This document shows, in pieces, positions 44,718-55,388 of a DNA stretch of 64,000 nt (position 1 is its first letter; the number at the start of each line of letters is the position of its first letter). The translations under genes and the position numbers were made by a program. The DNA is taken from contig OW818654.1 of the NCBI GenBank assembly GCA_942492935.1, forward strand, positions 1,674,001 to 1,738,000. Reading direction: 5' to 3'. This DNA comes from JANJUO01 sp942492935. Lineage in GTDB: Bacteria > Bacteroidota > Ignavibacteria > Kapaibacteriales > UBA2268. A model generated the notes under the pieces. It was not told where the DNA came from. It saw only the letters and a program-made list of their open reading frames with translations, and did no database searches.

Positions 44718-47700
44718 TTAGTTTCCTTTATTAATTATTATTTTTTTATTTTCTTCTTCAATATCAGCATTTTGGTGCTTAATTCGTTCTATTAGTTCCC
44801 AAAAGTTATCGAGATTTTTTCTTATATTCACAATATCAAAATTATTCGACAAAGTAATTAAATGTTCACAATATAATTCAAGAGTTTTGCAATTATGAAT
44901 AAGTGAAAGGGAAATCAAACTTTGTGCAAATTTTTTAACATTACCGATAATTAAACTATGATTTAGTTTATTGAGTAAAATTCTGTAATCAGTATCTAAA
45001 ACATAAAAGAATTTTTCAGCATCTTTAATTGGAATTGCATCAGTAAGTTCATTTAATGAAAGTTCATTTTTCACAAGATTATTTTCATTTGATAGATACT
45101 TCACTACTTCAAAAAGAAGTAAATTTTTATCTACAGGTTTAGCGAGGTAAGCATTACAACCAGCTTCTAATATGCTTTGCTCATCTCCTTTCATAGCAGA
45201 TGCAGTTAAAGCAATTATTGGAATTTCTGCAAATTGCGGAATAGTTCTAATTATCTTAGTTGCTTCATAGCCGTCCATTACTGGCATTTTTATATCCATA
45301 ATAATCAAATCTGGAATATAAGATTGAACCATTTCAATTGCTTCAACTCCATTCTGGGCTTCCAAAATTGAAATTTCATATTGCTTAAAAAATTCACTAA
45401 TCAATTTTCTATTTAATTCGATATCATCAACAACAAGAATTGTTTTATTTGAAATTTTAATTTGTGAAAAATCGAAAGTGTTTGTAAAATAATCATCAGT
45501 TTGAACAGATGAAATTGGAATATTTTTTAAAATAACTTCAAATACAGAACCATTTGGTTCATTCTTGTAAAGTGCTATTTCGCCATTCATCATTTCGACC
45601 AAGCGTTTAGTGATAGCAAGTCCAAGACCAGTTCCGCCAAATTTTCGAGTACTTTGCCCGCTTTGTTGTATAAATGCTCTGAATATATTCTCTCTTTGGT
45701 CATCAGATACTCCAATACCAGTATCTTTTACGGCAATGATTAAATCAATTTTACTGTTATCCAATTCAGATATTAACTTTCTTGCGGTTAAATAAATATA
45801 ACCAGATTCTGTGAATTTTAGTGCGTTTCCTACTAAATTTATCAATACTTGTCTTAATCGAATTTCATCTAATACTAATCCATTTGGTATATCATCATCT
45901 ATTCCAACAATAAAATCAAGACCCTTTTCAGCTATTTTGTATGTAAATATATTTTTAATTTCCGAAAAAATATTACTGACATTTATTGAATCAAGCTGTA
46001 ATACCATTTTCCCAGCTTCAATTTTTGATAAATCTAATATATCGTTGATAATACCAAGCAGACTTTTTCCACTTGAGCTGATTGCTTCTATATATGATTG
46101 TAATGTAATGTCCGTAATTTGATTTTGTAACAATTGCGAAAATCCAAGAATTGCATTCATTGGCGTTCTAATTTCATGACTCATATTAGCAAGGAACTCT
46201 GATTTTGCACGGTTAGCCGATTCAGCTAAATCTTTTGCAATTCTCAATTCACTTTCGAATTCTCTTTGAGATGTTATATCTTTTACATATACAACTACCC
46301 CAAAATACACATTATCATAACTAATAAGAGGTGTAATAAACCTATGAATTATACTTCCATTTTTTAGAACAATTTCATCATCTATTATTTGATTACTTTG
46401 CTGATGTACGTACTCCTTCAAATTAATTGGATTATATTCAGGTAACATCATTTCACCAGCATAATCTGTAATTTCGCTATAATCTTTATTAATTCTTGCT
46501 TCTGTTGGAACATTGAAAATATCAAGTAATTTATTATTAACAGAAATAAATTCTCCATTCTTATCAACAATCGCAATACCATCTGGAGATAATTCTTGCT
46601 GTGTCTGCAAAATAATATTCATCAATCGAATTTCTTCTTCATACTTTCTTCTTTCTGTAATATCTATAAAAGTACCGATGATACGGGTTGCTTTTCCCTT
46701 AGAATTTCTTGAAACAATTTTGGCTCTACTATCAACCCAAATAATTTCATTTTTAAGGTTAATAATTCTATGTTCACAAATATAAGAATCAATATTACCC
46801 ACTATAAAGTTATCGAATACTTCTTTAACATACGCCGCATCATCAGGATAAATTATTTCTTCCCAGAAATTATTTTTTTCAGTTACAATTATCTCTTCAA
46901 CATAATTACTGAAGCCCAAAATATTTGATAATTTTTCATTAATTAAATATCTTTTTGACTTAACATCTAAATCCCAAAGACCTGCCGCTGCTGCATCTAA
47001 CGCAAGAGCCATTCTATTTTTTGACTCTTCAAGTTTTTCTGAAAATTCAACCAAATCTGTTATATCTCTGCTTACAAAAACAGTTCTTTTCTCGCCATTC
47101 GCTGCAAAATAATAATTCACTCTTACTTGCATCCATCTTAAACCAATTTCAGGCAACAAAATTCTTATATTGCTACTTATCGAATTAGTATTTGGCTCAT
47201 TGTTCAAAGCATTGCTATCTTCTAATTCTTTTTTAAATCTGTCCTTGTCTTCTTCAGCCATTCCATAGAACAAATCCCAATCAGGATTGTCGTTTTGAGG
47301 TTCAACTCCAAATGAATCCCAATACTTCTTATTTGCATAAACAAGTCCATTATTCGTTACTTCAATAATTTGGTCAGTTGAATTTTCAGTCAGTAATCTA
47401 AATCTTTCTTCAGATTCGATTAAAGCTTTTTCTGATATTCTTCTTTCAATTTCCCCACCTGCTCTTGCAGTAAATATCTTCAAAATATATTCATTAATTT
47501 TTGATTCTTGCATTGGCTTTGTATCTGCAACGTACAGATGTCCAATTGCATTTTTTTTACTATCGAAAATTGGCATACCAAAATAACTTTCAAAGTCAGA
47601 ATTTTGAATCATTTCATTAGTAGGAAATTCAGATTTTATATTATCAGAAAAGAGTCTCATTTCTTTTCCAAATACATATTCACAAGGTGTACCACTAATA

Positions 47701-49421
47701 TCATACATATAAACTGGTGCATATCCATCTCCAGCCCATAAAGAAATAATATTAGAGAAATTTGGCTTCTCAGGAACTCTTTCAGCAATAGCAGCGTATT
47801 TTACATCGAGAGAAATTGCCAGATTTTTTACTAATGATTTGAAAAATTCTTCACCAATACTACTTGAAGTCCCTTCTACAAGACTTTGAAATGCTTTTTC
47901 CTGTTGTTTTCTTTTCGTTATATCAATCAAACCTGTAAGAGTGCATCTTCGACCATAATAAGTTAAAACCCGACTTGATAGCAGTCCAAAGTAATCATCA
48001 CCATTTGGATATTTAAGAGTAATTTCATATTGATTGATAAAACCATTTTTTCTTAATTTATCAATCAATACATCTCTTGTAGATGGGTCTGCAAAGAATT
48101 TCAGAGTGGATTTACCAATAATTGAGCCGCCTATTTTTTTCTCTAATTCTTCAAGGATTTGATTGGCTAATAATATTTCACCCGTTTCAATATCAGACAA
48201 AATTAATGGGACTGGTGAGGCATCAAATAATATACTGAAATTTTTGCGGTGTTCGATTAAATCTCTTTCTGTTTTCTTTAAGTTTGAAATATTAACAGCA
48301 ATTAGTATAGTTCCAATAAATACATTGTTTAAGTCAAACAATGATTTCATATAACATAGAAAAACTTGTTCAGCTCCAACATTCATTTCAAATGACATTA
48401 CGGTGCCAGTCTTGCGTGCTTCTTGAAATTTATCAACTGCTATATTTTTTATGTTATCTGACATAACATCGCAAAATTTCTTTCCAATTATTTTATCAGC
48501 ATCTTCTCCAAATATTTCGCTGTGGTAATGATTAACAATTTGATATTTGTTATCAGCATCAAGAAAACTTATAATTGCTGGAGCAGTATTTATAAGTCCC
48601 TTTAATAAATTCTGATTTGCTTCTAATTCCTTCTCAAAGTTTTCTCTAACAATAATTTCATTTTTTAATATAATATTTACATTTTGCAGCTCTTCATTTC
48701 GTTTTGTGAGTTCATTATTTGCATCTAAAATTTTAGTTAACATTGAATTGAATGCACCAGCCAAATTTCTTATTTCTTCACTACCAGAATACTCATTTGC
48801 TTTTGTTTTAAAATCTATATCATCTCTTATGTTAAGAGCTACTTTACTTAATTTATTTAATGGAATTATTATAATTTGAGAAAATATATAAATTAACCCT
48901 AAGGCAAAAATCAAGAGTACAACTTCTATGATTCTCAGATTTTTCATTGACTTATTTAAATTTTCTTCTATATATTTTGTATCAAATCCAATTGAAAGAA
49001 TGAAATTTCCTCTTTTAGTATTTATTACACTTTGCCATACTTTAATTGAATCATTAATCATAAAAATTACATCATTATTTTGTTTAAATGTAATTTTCTC
49101 AATATTATTTGGATATTGTAATAATATTATGGAATTAGTATCTTTTAATTGTAAGAATGCAATATTATTATCTTTTTTTAACATTTTGATAATATCTTTA
49201 CTCAATTCAAATTTATCTGTATATTCTAAATTATATATAATGCTCATACTTGCATAATTTGCTGTAATTTTTGCAATATCGTCAAATGAGGTTTGCAACA
49301 GTTCAGATTGTGATTTATAAAAGTAATAAAAATTTGTCAAGAAAACAATAATTAGTATCCCAGAAAAAAATATTGCTAACTGAGATTTAACTTTTAGTTT
49401 ATATATGTATGGAACTTTCAT
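44718..49421 (-). CDS. Membrane-bound multi-PAS/GAF hybrid histidine kinase (1567 aa)
   Basis: The order is: TM1 (about 14-34), periplasmic sensor (35-160), TM2 (163-186), HAMP (187-240), PAS at about 272-385 and 395-510, GAF (about 520-665), PAS at about 670-790, 800-920 and 925-1050, HisKA with H1082 (MSHEIRTPMNAILGF), HATPase (LGLAITKRLVEM), receiver with D1376 (DLIIMDIKMPVMDG) and a helical tail of 120 residues. It thus combines an outside sensor with at least five PAS and a GAF input. Phosphate can pass from H1082 to D1376 and on, likely to the receivers of its small neighbours. It begins 21 bases after the next kinase gene. Confidence 0.92.
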   Translation of the reverse strand: MKVPYIYKLKVKSQLAIFFSGILIIVFLTNFYYFYKSQSELLQTSFDDIAKITANYASMSIIYNLEYTDKFELSKDIIKMLKKDNNIAFLQLKDTNSIILLQYPNNIEKITFKQNNDVIFMINDSIKVWQSVINTKRGNFILSIGFDTKYIEENLNKSMKNLRIIEVVLLIFALGLIYIFSQIIIIPLNKLSKVALNIRDDIDFKTKANEYSGSEEIRNLAGAFNSMLTKILDANNELTKRNEELQNVNIILKNEIIVRENFEKELEANQNLLKGLINTAPAIISFLDADNKYQIVNHYHSEIFGEDADKIIGKKFCDVMSDNIKNIAVDKFQEARKTGTVMSFEMNVGAEQVFLCYMKSLFDLNNVFIGTILIAVNISNLKKTERDLIEHRKNFSILFDASPVPLILSDIETGEILLANQILEELEKKIGGSIIGKSTLKFFADPSTRDVLIDKLRKNGFINQYEITLKYPNGDDYFGLLSSRVLTYYGRRCTLTGLIDITKRKQQEKAFQSLVEGTSSSIGEEFFKSLVKNLAISLDVKYAAIAERVPEKPNFSNIISLWAGDGYAPVYMYDISGTPCEYVFGKEMRLFSDNIKSEFPTNEMIQNSDFESYFGMPIFDSKKNAIGHLYVADTKPMQESKINEYILKIFTARAGGEIERRISEKALIESEERFRLLTENSTDQIIEVTNNGLVYANKKYWDSFGVEPQNDNPDWDLFYGMAEEDKDRFKKELEDSNALNNEPNTNSISSNIRILLPEIGLRWMQVRVNYYFAANGEKRTVFVSRDITDLVEFSEKLEESKNRMALALDAAAAGLWDLDVKSKRYLINEKLSNILGFSNYVEEIIVTEKNNFWEEIIYPDDAAYVKEVFDNFIVGNIDSYICEHRIINLKNEIIWVDSRAKIVSRNSKGKATRIIGTFIDITERRKYEEEIRLMNIILQTQQELSPDGIAIVDKNGEFISVNNKLLDIFNVPTEARINKDYSEITDYAGEMMLPEYNPINLKEYVHQQSNQIIDDEIVLKNGSIIHRFITPLISYDNVYFGVVVYVKDITSQREFESELRIAKDLAESANRAKSEFLANMSHEIRTPMNAILGFSQLLQNQITDITLQSYIEAISSSGKSLLGIINDILDLSKIEAGKMVLQLDSINVSNIFSEIKNIFTYKIAEKGLDFIVGIDDDIPNGLVLDEIRLRQVLINLVGNALKFTESGYIYLTARKLISELDNSKIDLIIAVKDTGIGVSDDQRENIFRAFIQQSGQSTRKFGGTGLGLAITKRLVEMMNGEIALYKNEPNGSVFEVILKNIPISSVQTDDYFTNTFDFSQIKISNKTILVVDDIELNRKLISEFFKQYEISILEAQNGVEAIEMVQSYIPDLIIMDIKMPVMDGYEATKIIRTIPQFAEIPIIALTASAMKGDEQSILEAGCNAYLAKPVDKNLLLFEVVKYLSNENNLVKNELSLNELTDAIPIKDAEKFFYVLDTDYRILLNKLNHSLIIGNVKKFAQSLISLSLIHNCKTLELYCEHLITLSNNFDIVNIRKNLDNFWELIERIKHQNADIEEENKKIIINKGN

Positions 49422-49441
49422 TTACTATCCAATTATTTTTT

Positions 49442-50560
49442 TTAAGCCAATTCTTTATTAAGTGGCAATTCGACAATAAAAGTTGCTCCATTACCGAGTT
49501 CACTTTCACACCAAACTTTTCCACCCATTGCTTCAGTATATGTTTTAACTATTGATAATCCAAGCCCCGTAGAGTTTTCATTTGCAGTAGGTCGTGCAGA
49601 TAATTTTGTAAATTTACCAAATAATTTTTTCATATCGTCTGAATTAATACCAGGTCCTTGGTCTTTTACTTCAAATCTACAATTATTACCATTTGTAGAA
49701 AGATTAACGAATACTTTTTTTCCAAATGGAGAATATTTTATAGAATTTGAAATTAAATTATCAAGAATTTGTTTCATTGAATTTAAATCGCAATACACAA
49801 TTGGCTTTTCTTTTGCATCAAAAATTATTTCGATGTCTTTCTTTTTTGCTCTTTCAACATAGCTATCTACTAAAACCGATAAATGAGTATAGACATCGTT
49901 ATCTTCAAAGTGCATATTGACTTTTCCAGCTTCAATGGCATTGATATCAAGTAAATTCGAAATAATTTCTAACATTCTATTAGTAGAAGTAATTATATCA
50001 TTTGAAAATTCTTGAATTTCATCATATTCTAATTTTTCATCTCTGATAACTTTTGCAAGTAATTGAATACTGAAAATTGGATTTTTTAAGTCATGAGCCG
50101 CAATACCAAGAAATTCATTTTTTTCAATATTCAATTTTTCGAGATTTTTTTTATCTTTTAATATCTGTTTTTTATATTTCTGTAATTGCAAATGAGTAGA
50201 TACGCGGGATTTTAACTCTGATGGATTGAAGGGTTTTGTTATATAATCAACAGCCCCTAATTCAAAGCCATAAACTATATCTTCAGTTGCTACTTTTGCT
50301 GTAAGGAAAATGATAGGTATATCTTTAGTAACATCACTTGCTTTTAAGAGTCTGCATACCTCAAAACCATCAATTTCAGGCATCATTATGTCCAATAGAA
50401 TTAAATCAGGTATTTTATTATTAGCAATTGAAATAGCTTTGTGCCCGTTAACTGCTATTGCAATTTCTATTTCTGGATTTTTGATATGTTCACCAAGTAC
50501 TTGAATATTTAATGGGTTATCATCTACTATTAATATTAAAAATTTTTCCTGCTTATCCAT
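49442..50560 (-). CDS. REC-HisKA-HATPase histidine kinase (H156)
   Basis: The protein has 372 residues. The receiver has D57 (DLILLDIMMPEIDG) and YITKPFNPSEL; HisKA has H156 in GIAAHDLKNPIFSIQLL; the HATPase domain contains LGLSIVKTYTEAMGGKVWCE. It has no membrane or PAS region. It resembles the kinase at 41976-43541 more than the one at 43544-44716 (GIAAHD against GLLSHE), so the three small kinases are not simple recent copies. It lies between the two giant hybrids, 4 bases from the next and 20 from the previous. Confidence 0.92.
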   Translation of the reverse strand: MDKQEKFLILIVDDNPLNIQVLGEHIKNPEIEIAIAVNGHKAISIANNKIPDLILLDIMMPEIDGFEVCRLLKASDVTKDIPIIFLTAKVATEDIVYGFELGAVDYITKPFNPSELKSRVSTHLQLQKYKKQILKDKKNLEKLNIEKNEFLGIAAHDLKNPIFSIQLLAKVIRDEKLEYDEIQEFSNDIITSTNRMLEIISNLLDINAIEAGKVNMHFEDNDVYTHLSVLVDSYVERAKKKDIEIIFDAKEKPIVYCDLNSMKQILDNLISNSIKYSPFGKKVFVNLSTNGNNCRFEVKDQGPGINSDDMKKLFGKFTKLSARPTANENSTGLGLSIVKTYTEAMGGKVWCESELGNGATFIVELPLNKELA

Positions 50561-50564
50561 TTTT

Positions 50565-53500
50565 TTATCCTAAATTATAAATATTCTTTAATTTTGAAGC
50601 AATTAATTCCAATTCTAATATGGCTTTTTGCAAATTAACAACATCAAACCTATTAGCAAAATCATAAATCAATTCACCTTGTCTAACAATTATTTCAGCA
50701 TTATGAGAATTTCCAAGTTCAATAATTTCATTAGCAAAACTCATAATTTCATCTATAACGAAATAATCTAATAAAGGTTTTATCTTAGGTATGAAATTAT
50801 TTAAAAGTACATCAATTAATATACTCATATTGTTGATATTGTTTAAATTATTTTCAGGGATTAAGTTATCTTTACTTGTCTCAATTTTATTTGTAAATGA
50901 TTCTTCATAATAGTCCAGAAATTTAACTAATTCATTCATTATTTCAATTTCAGATACAGGTTTTATTAGAAAACCATCAGTTAAATTTCTAAGAGGATTT
51001 TCATCATCATTCAAGACAGAAGCAGTTACTGCAATAATTGGAATTTTACTCAATATAGAATCAGATTTAATTAAATTTGAAGCTTCAAACCCATCTAAAA
51101 CGGGCATTTTAATATCCATTAAAATTATATCTGGTTTGATTGCTTTTGTCATTTCAACAGCAGTAAATCCATCTTCAGCTTGATGAATAATTAAATTTTT
51201 ATTAGATAGCATTTCTACCAACAAATCACGATTTGTTTTGATATCATCAACAATTAATACAATTTGATTTTTAAATAAAATATTAACCTTTTGCTCATTT
51301 GCAATTAAATTTTGATGGACTTTTTTCGAAAATTGAATATTTGGAATTTCAACGTAGAATTTTGTTCCAACATTTACTTCGCTGTCAATCCATATTCTTC
51401 CATTCATCATTTCAACTAATCTCTTTGTAATAGATAAGCCAAGTCCAGTGCCACCATATTTGCGTGATAATTTAGAATCCTGTTGTTTAAATGGTTCAAA
51501 GATTCGTTCAAAGGCAGATTGAGGAATACCAATTCCAGTATCTTGAATGATAAAATTCAAATCAAAAGTTTGCTGTTCGTAATTTATTCTTGACATTTTA
51601 ATAGTTACCTTAACAAATCCATCTTTTGTAAATTTTACTGCGTTACCAATCAAGTTAAATAAAATTTGTCTAATTCTAACTTCATCAACATATACATAAT
51701 CTGGAATCATTAAATCTATTTCAGAAAATAACTCAAGACCTTTGTTTTCGACAGAAATTTTGAATATTTTTATTACTTCAGCTGCCAAAAGTTTCAAATC
51801 AACATCTTCGTAATACAGTTCGATTCTACCGGCTTCAATTTTTGAAAGGTCGAGAATGTCATTTATGAGATTTAATAAACTCTTACCACTTGAATAAATT
51901 GCTTGAATATATTCTTTTTCTTTTTCATTCTTAAGATATTTTTGTAAAAGTTCAGCAAAACCGAGTATTGCATTCATAGGAGTACGGATTTCGTGGCTCA
52001 TATTCGCAAGGAACATACTTTTTGCTTTTGTTGATTCTTCTGCAAGTTTCTTTGCTTCTTCGAGTTCGTTAATGGTTGTTTCAAGAATATTAGTTTTTTC
52101 CTCAAGCATCATCTTGGCGATAGTCAAATCTTGATTAAACCAAATCATTTTATTTTGGGCTTCAGTCCATTCTGTAATATCTCTAAATATCCATATTTTT
52201 CCGACAACTTCATTATTGATTATTTGAGGTTTATAACTAAAATCAAAAACTTTTTTGTTTTTCAAATAAAGTGTTCCATTAAGATTTGAATTTGGAGTAT
52301 CGATACTTCGTTTTATGTCAGTTTCAAATTCATCTTTGTTGATTGTTAATGAAATTAAAAATTCAAAGAATATATGTGATTGTTTGAACTCCTTATAATA
52401 GTTGCTTAAATTCCACATATTAAAGAATAATTGGTTATAACTGCTTATATTGTCATAAGAATCAATAACCAAAATACCTTCATTAACTGATTCAAGCATT
52501 AATTTTGTTAAAGAATATGAATTAATAAGTTCTTCAGCTTGATTTTTTTGAGCTGTAATATCAACTATTATTCCATCAAATACTATCTCCTCGTCATTAA
52601 AACTGACTGGAGAAGCAAAACCATTCCACCATTTAATGTTACCATCAGGCAGAACAAATCTTCCTTCAAAATACCAATCAGATTTATTTTTTGTTGCATT
52701 TTCAATAGATTCATTCCAATTAATCAAATCTTCTTGATGAATCTTTACAACAGTCCAATCATTTATCATTTCTTCAGCACTCACACCAAAATAATCTAAA
52801 CATCTTGGACTAATATATCTGTATCCTCTTGAACCGTCTTTTCTTTCATACCATTCAAAAATTACGCCAGGTACATTTAATGCCATTGCTTTAAATTTGG
52901 CTTCACTTTCCTTGTAATATTCTTCCGCTAACTTTTTATCAGTAATGTCTAATGAAGACCCGACTAAATATTTAATTGAATCATTTTCAAAAACTGGTGT
53001 TAATGTTGTTAGCCATACTCTTTTGCCCCCTGGTAATGCTAAGGTTTCTTCGTAAACTATAGCGTGCCCTTTATCTATACATTGTTGATAATTAGCTATT
53101 AGTGCATCACCAATTTCTTTACCTACTAATTCATACGGAGTTTTACCGCGAAAAATTTCAGCTGATAATCCAGTTTTAATCTGATGAGAACGATTATTTG
53201 CTCTAAATCGAAATGTACCATTTTGTTCAATTTCAACCAAAAACATTGCATCTTGAGTACCATTGAACACTTTTTCATATTCATCGGATAATTCAAGCAA
53301 TTTTCTTTCAGAAGCGAGTAATTTGTCAATTAAATTCTTAGTTTCTTCTTCTATTCTCTTTCTTTCTGATATATCTCTCCATATAGCAAAGAATTTCTTT
53401 TTCCCAAGAAGTAAAACTGGAGTTAATTGAACTTCAACCCAGAAAATTTCTCCATCTTTACTCTTATGAAGCCATTCGAAAATATGATTCCCTTCTTTAA

Positions 53501-55364
53501 TTGCTATTTCAAATTTTTCGGCTACTGAATCTGATGTTAATCTCCCATCATATTGAAACATAGGAGATATATCATCAGGTGTAAGAAGATTCAATTCATC
53601 TACACTATCATATTGCAACTTTTTCAAAGCAGATTTATTTGCATCTGTGAATTTACCCTCTTCCATCATAAACATTGGGTCTGCAGATTTTTCAAAAAGA
53701 GTTCTGAACAGTTCTTCATTATCTTTTAACGCTATTTCAGTTTTTTTCTGTTCGGTAATATCCCGAAATACACAATATAAGTAATCATTTTCCTTTATTG
53801 AAATTAACTTGGCTTTTACAAGAACATCTATAATTGTACCATCTTTTTTAATATGTTTAGTCTCAAATTTATCATATCCTAATTTATAGATTTTTTTAAT
53901 GTGTTCTAATGTTTCATCAGGATTTTCAAGAGCTTCATAGTCTGAAATTGTCAACTTCTCAAATTCTTCTCTTGTATAACCTAATTGATTATGAGCAAGT
54001 GTATTAAATTCTTTTGAAGTTTTTGTATTTGGGTCAATTATAATTAAACCGTCAGGTGATTCTTCAAACAAATATTGGTAATAATATTGCAATTTTAAAA
54101 GTTCTTCTTCTGATTTTTTTTGAGAAGTAATGTCCCTTCCAATTGCTTGAATTTCGGTAGGATTTCCATTTTGAAATTCGATTGTATAAGCTCTCCAAGA
54201 AATCCATCTTACTTCACTATTAACAATCACTCTGTTTTCGTAACTAATGTTGTATGGAGGTATTTGCACTTTCTGGAAAACATTTGCTGCATCCAAAATA
54301 TCGTCTTTATGAATTTGAGGTTTAAAATTTGTACCAATAATTTCTTCTTTTGACATTCCAAAATATTTGCAATAAGCTTCATTTGCAAAAGTTACCAAAC
54401 CGTACTTAGTTACTCTTACAATTAAATCAGTTTGTGATTCAATAAGCCCCTTGTATCTTTCCTCACTAATTTTAAGCTTCTTTTGGATTTCTTTATCAGC
54501 TGTCATATCGTTAATAATTGCTAAAACAGCTAATTTACCATCAATTTGATTAATTATTGATGAACCAATTATTTTAACATATACTATGTTGCCATTTTTA
54601 TGTATTAACTCAGTATCATAGGGTTGTATATCAACACCAGCCACTCTTTTTTTTAAATTCTGATAAATAAAATTAGAATTTTCTTTTGGAATAATACTTG
54701 AATTGAAAAGATTCTGGTTAATTAGTTCATCTTTTGAATAGCCAATCAAATCAAAAACTCTGTTATTTATTTCAATTATGCTTCCATTTTCATCAAACAA
54801 TGCAATAACAGCTGGTGATAAATCAAATATTTTCTTGTATTTATTCTGTTCAATTTCCCATTTTTTTCTTTCGGTTAGATCACTCATGATTGAAATATTA
54901 AATTCTTTGCCATCTACTTCAAAATAATTCGCTCTTACTTCGATATCGACTAATTTCCCATTTTTTGTCCGATGAATAGTATCAAATACAATTAATTTAT
55001 CTATTTTCAATTTCTCTCTCATTCGAGGCCAAACTTCTTTTTTTGCAACAACATCAAGGTCAAAAACTGATAGATTGGTTAATTCTTCAAAAGTAAAACC
55101 AAGATATGCACAAGCTGCTTTATTTGCATAGATAATATTGGAATCCTGATCTATACATAGAATATATTCAGATATGTTATCAATGGCAAAACCCATTGTT
55201 TCTATTCTATTAAATATTTTTTTTGTATTACTTTTTATTGAATCATTTTGCAATAGATTTGAATCAATAGTATTATCATCATGTTTTTTGATTTGATTCT
55301 CAAGAGAATTAATATATTCTATTAATTCTTCTTTGGTGCAATTATTATAATCCATATTATTCAC
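50565..55364 (-). CDS. Soluble multi-PAS hybrid histidine kinase (1599 aa)
   Basis: There is no signal peptide or membrane segment. Eight PAS-like units are read from about residue 55 to 1055 (for example FGMSKEEIIGTNF, LGYTREEFEKLT, FGVSAEEMINDWT). HisKA carries H1124 (MSHEIRTPMNAILGF), the HATPase domain contains GLGLSITKRLVEM, the receiver carries D1417 (DIILMDIKMPVLDG), and a helical tail of about 115 residues ends the protein. Eight input domains in one soluble kinase is unusual. It is the first kinase transcribed, 24 bases after the FAD/Fe-S dehydrogenase gene. Confidence 0.92.
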   Translation of the reverse strand: MNNMDYNNCTKEELIEYINSLENQIKKHDDNTIDSNLLQNDSIKSNTKKIFNRIETMGFAIDNISEYILCIDQDSNIIYANKAACAYLGFTFEELTNLSVFDLDVVAKKEVWPRMREKLKIDKLIVFDTIHRTKNGKLVDIEVRANYFEVDGKEFNISIMSDLTERKKWEIEQNKYKKIFDLSPAVIALFDENGSIIEINNRVFDLIGYSKDELINQNLFNSSIIPKENSNFIYQNLKKRVAGVDIQPYDTELIHKNGNIVYVKIIGSSIINQIDGKLAVLAIINDMTADKEIQKKLKISEERYKGLIESQTDLIVRVTKYGLVTFANEAYCKYFGMSKEEIIGTNFKPQIHKDDILDAANVFQKVQIPPYNISYENRVIVNSEVRWISWRAYTIEFQNGNPTEIQAIGRDITSQKKSEEELLKLQYYYQYLFEESPDGLIIIDPNTKTSKEFNTLAHNQLGYTREEFEKLTISDYEALENPDETLEHIKKIYKLGYDKFETKHIKKDGTIIDVLVKAKLISIKENDYLYCVFRDITEQKKTEIALKDNEELFRTLFEKSADPMFMMEEGKFTDANKSALKKLQYDSVDELNLLTPDDISPMFQYDGRLTSDSVAEKFEIAIKEGNHIFEWLHKSKDGEIFWVEVQLTPVLLLGKKKFFAIWRDISERKRIEEETKNLIDKLLASERKLLELSDEYEKVFNGTQDAMFLVEIEQNGTFRFRANNRSHQIKTGLSAEIFRGKTPYELVGKEIGDALIANYQQCIDKGHAIVYEETLALPGGKRVWLTTLTPVFENDSIKYLVGSSLDITDKKLAEEYYKESEAKFKAMALNVPGVIFEWYERKDGSRGYRYISPRCLDYFGVSAEEMINDWTVVKIHQEDLINWNESIENATKNKSDWYFEGRFVLPDGNIKWWNGFASPVSFNDEEIVFDGIIVDITAQKNQAEELINSYSLTKLMLESVNEGILVIDSYDNISSYNQLFFNMWNLSNYYKEFKQSHIFFEFLISLTINKDEFETDIKRSIDTPNSNLNGTLYLKNKKVFDFSYKPQIINNEVVGKIWIFRDITEWTEAQNKMIWFNQDLTIAKMMLEEKTNILETTINELEEAKKLAEESTKAKSMFLANMSHEIRTPMNAILGFAELLQKYLKNEKEKEYIQAIYSSGKSLLNLINDILDLSKIEAGRIELYYEDVDLKLLAAEVIKIFKISVENKGLELFSEIDLMIPDYVYVDEVRIRQILFNLIGNAVKFTKDGFVKVTIKMSRINYEQQTFDLNFIIQDTGIGIPQSAFERIFEPFKQQDSKLSRKYGGTGLGLSITKRLVEMMNGRIWIDSEVNVGTKFYVEIPNIQFSKKVHQNLIANEQKVNILFKNQIVLIVDDIKTNRDLLVEMLSNKNLIIHQAEDGFTAVEMTKAIKPDIILMDIKMPVLDGFEASNLIKSDSILSKIPIIAVTASVLNDDENPLRNLTDGFLIKPVSEIEIMNELVKFLDYYEESFTNKIETSKDNLIPENNLNNINNMSILIDVLLNNFIPKIKPLLDYFVIDEIMSFANEIIELGNSHNAEIIVRQGELIYDFANRFDVVNLQKAILELELIASKLKNIYNLG

Positions 55365-55388
55365 ACTAAATTTGGAATTTAACCTTTA

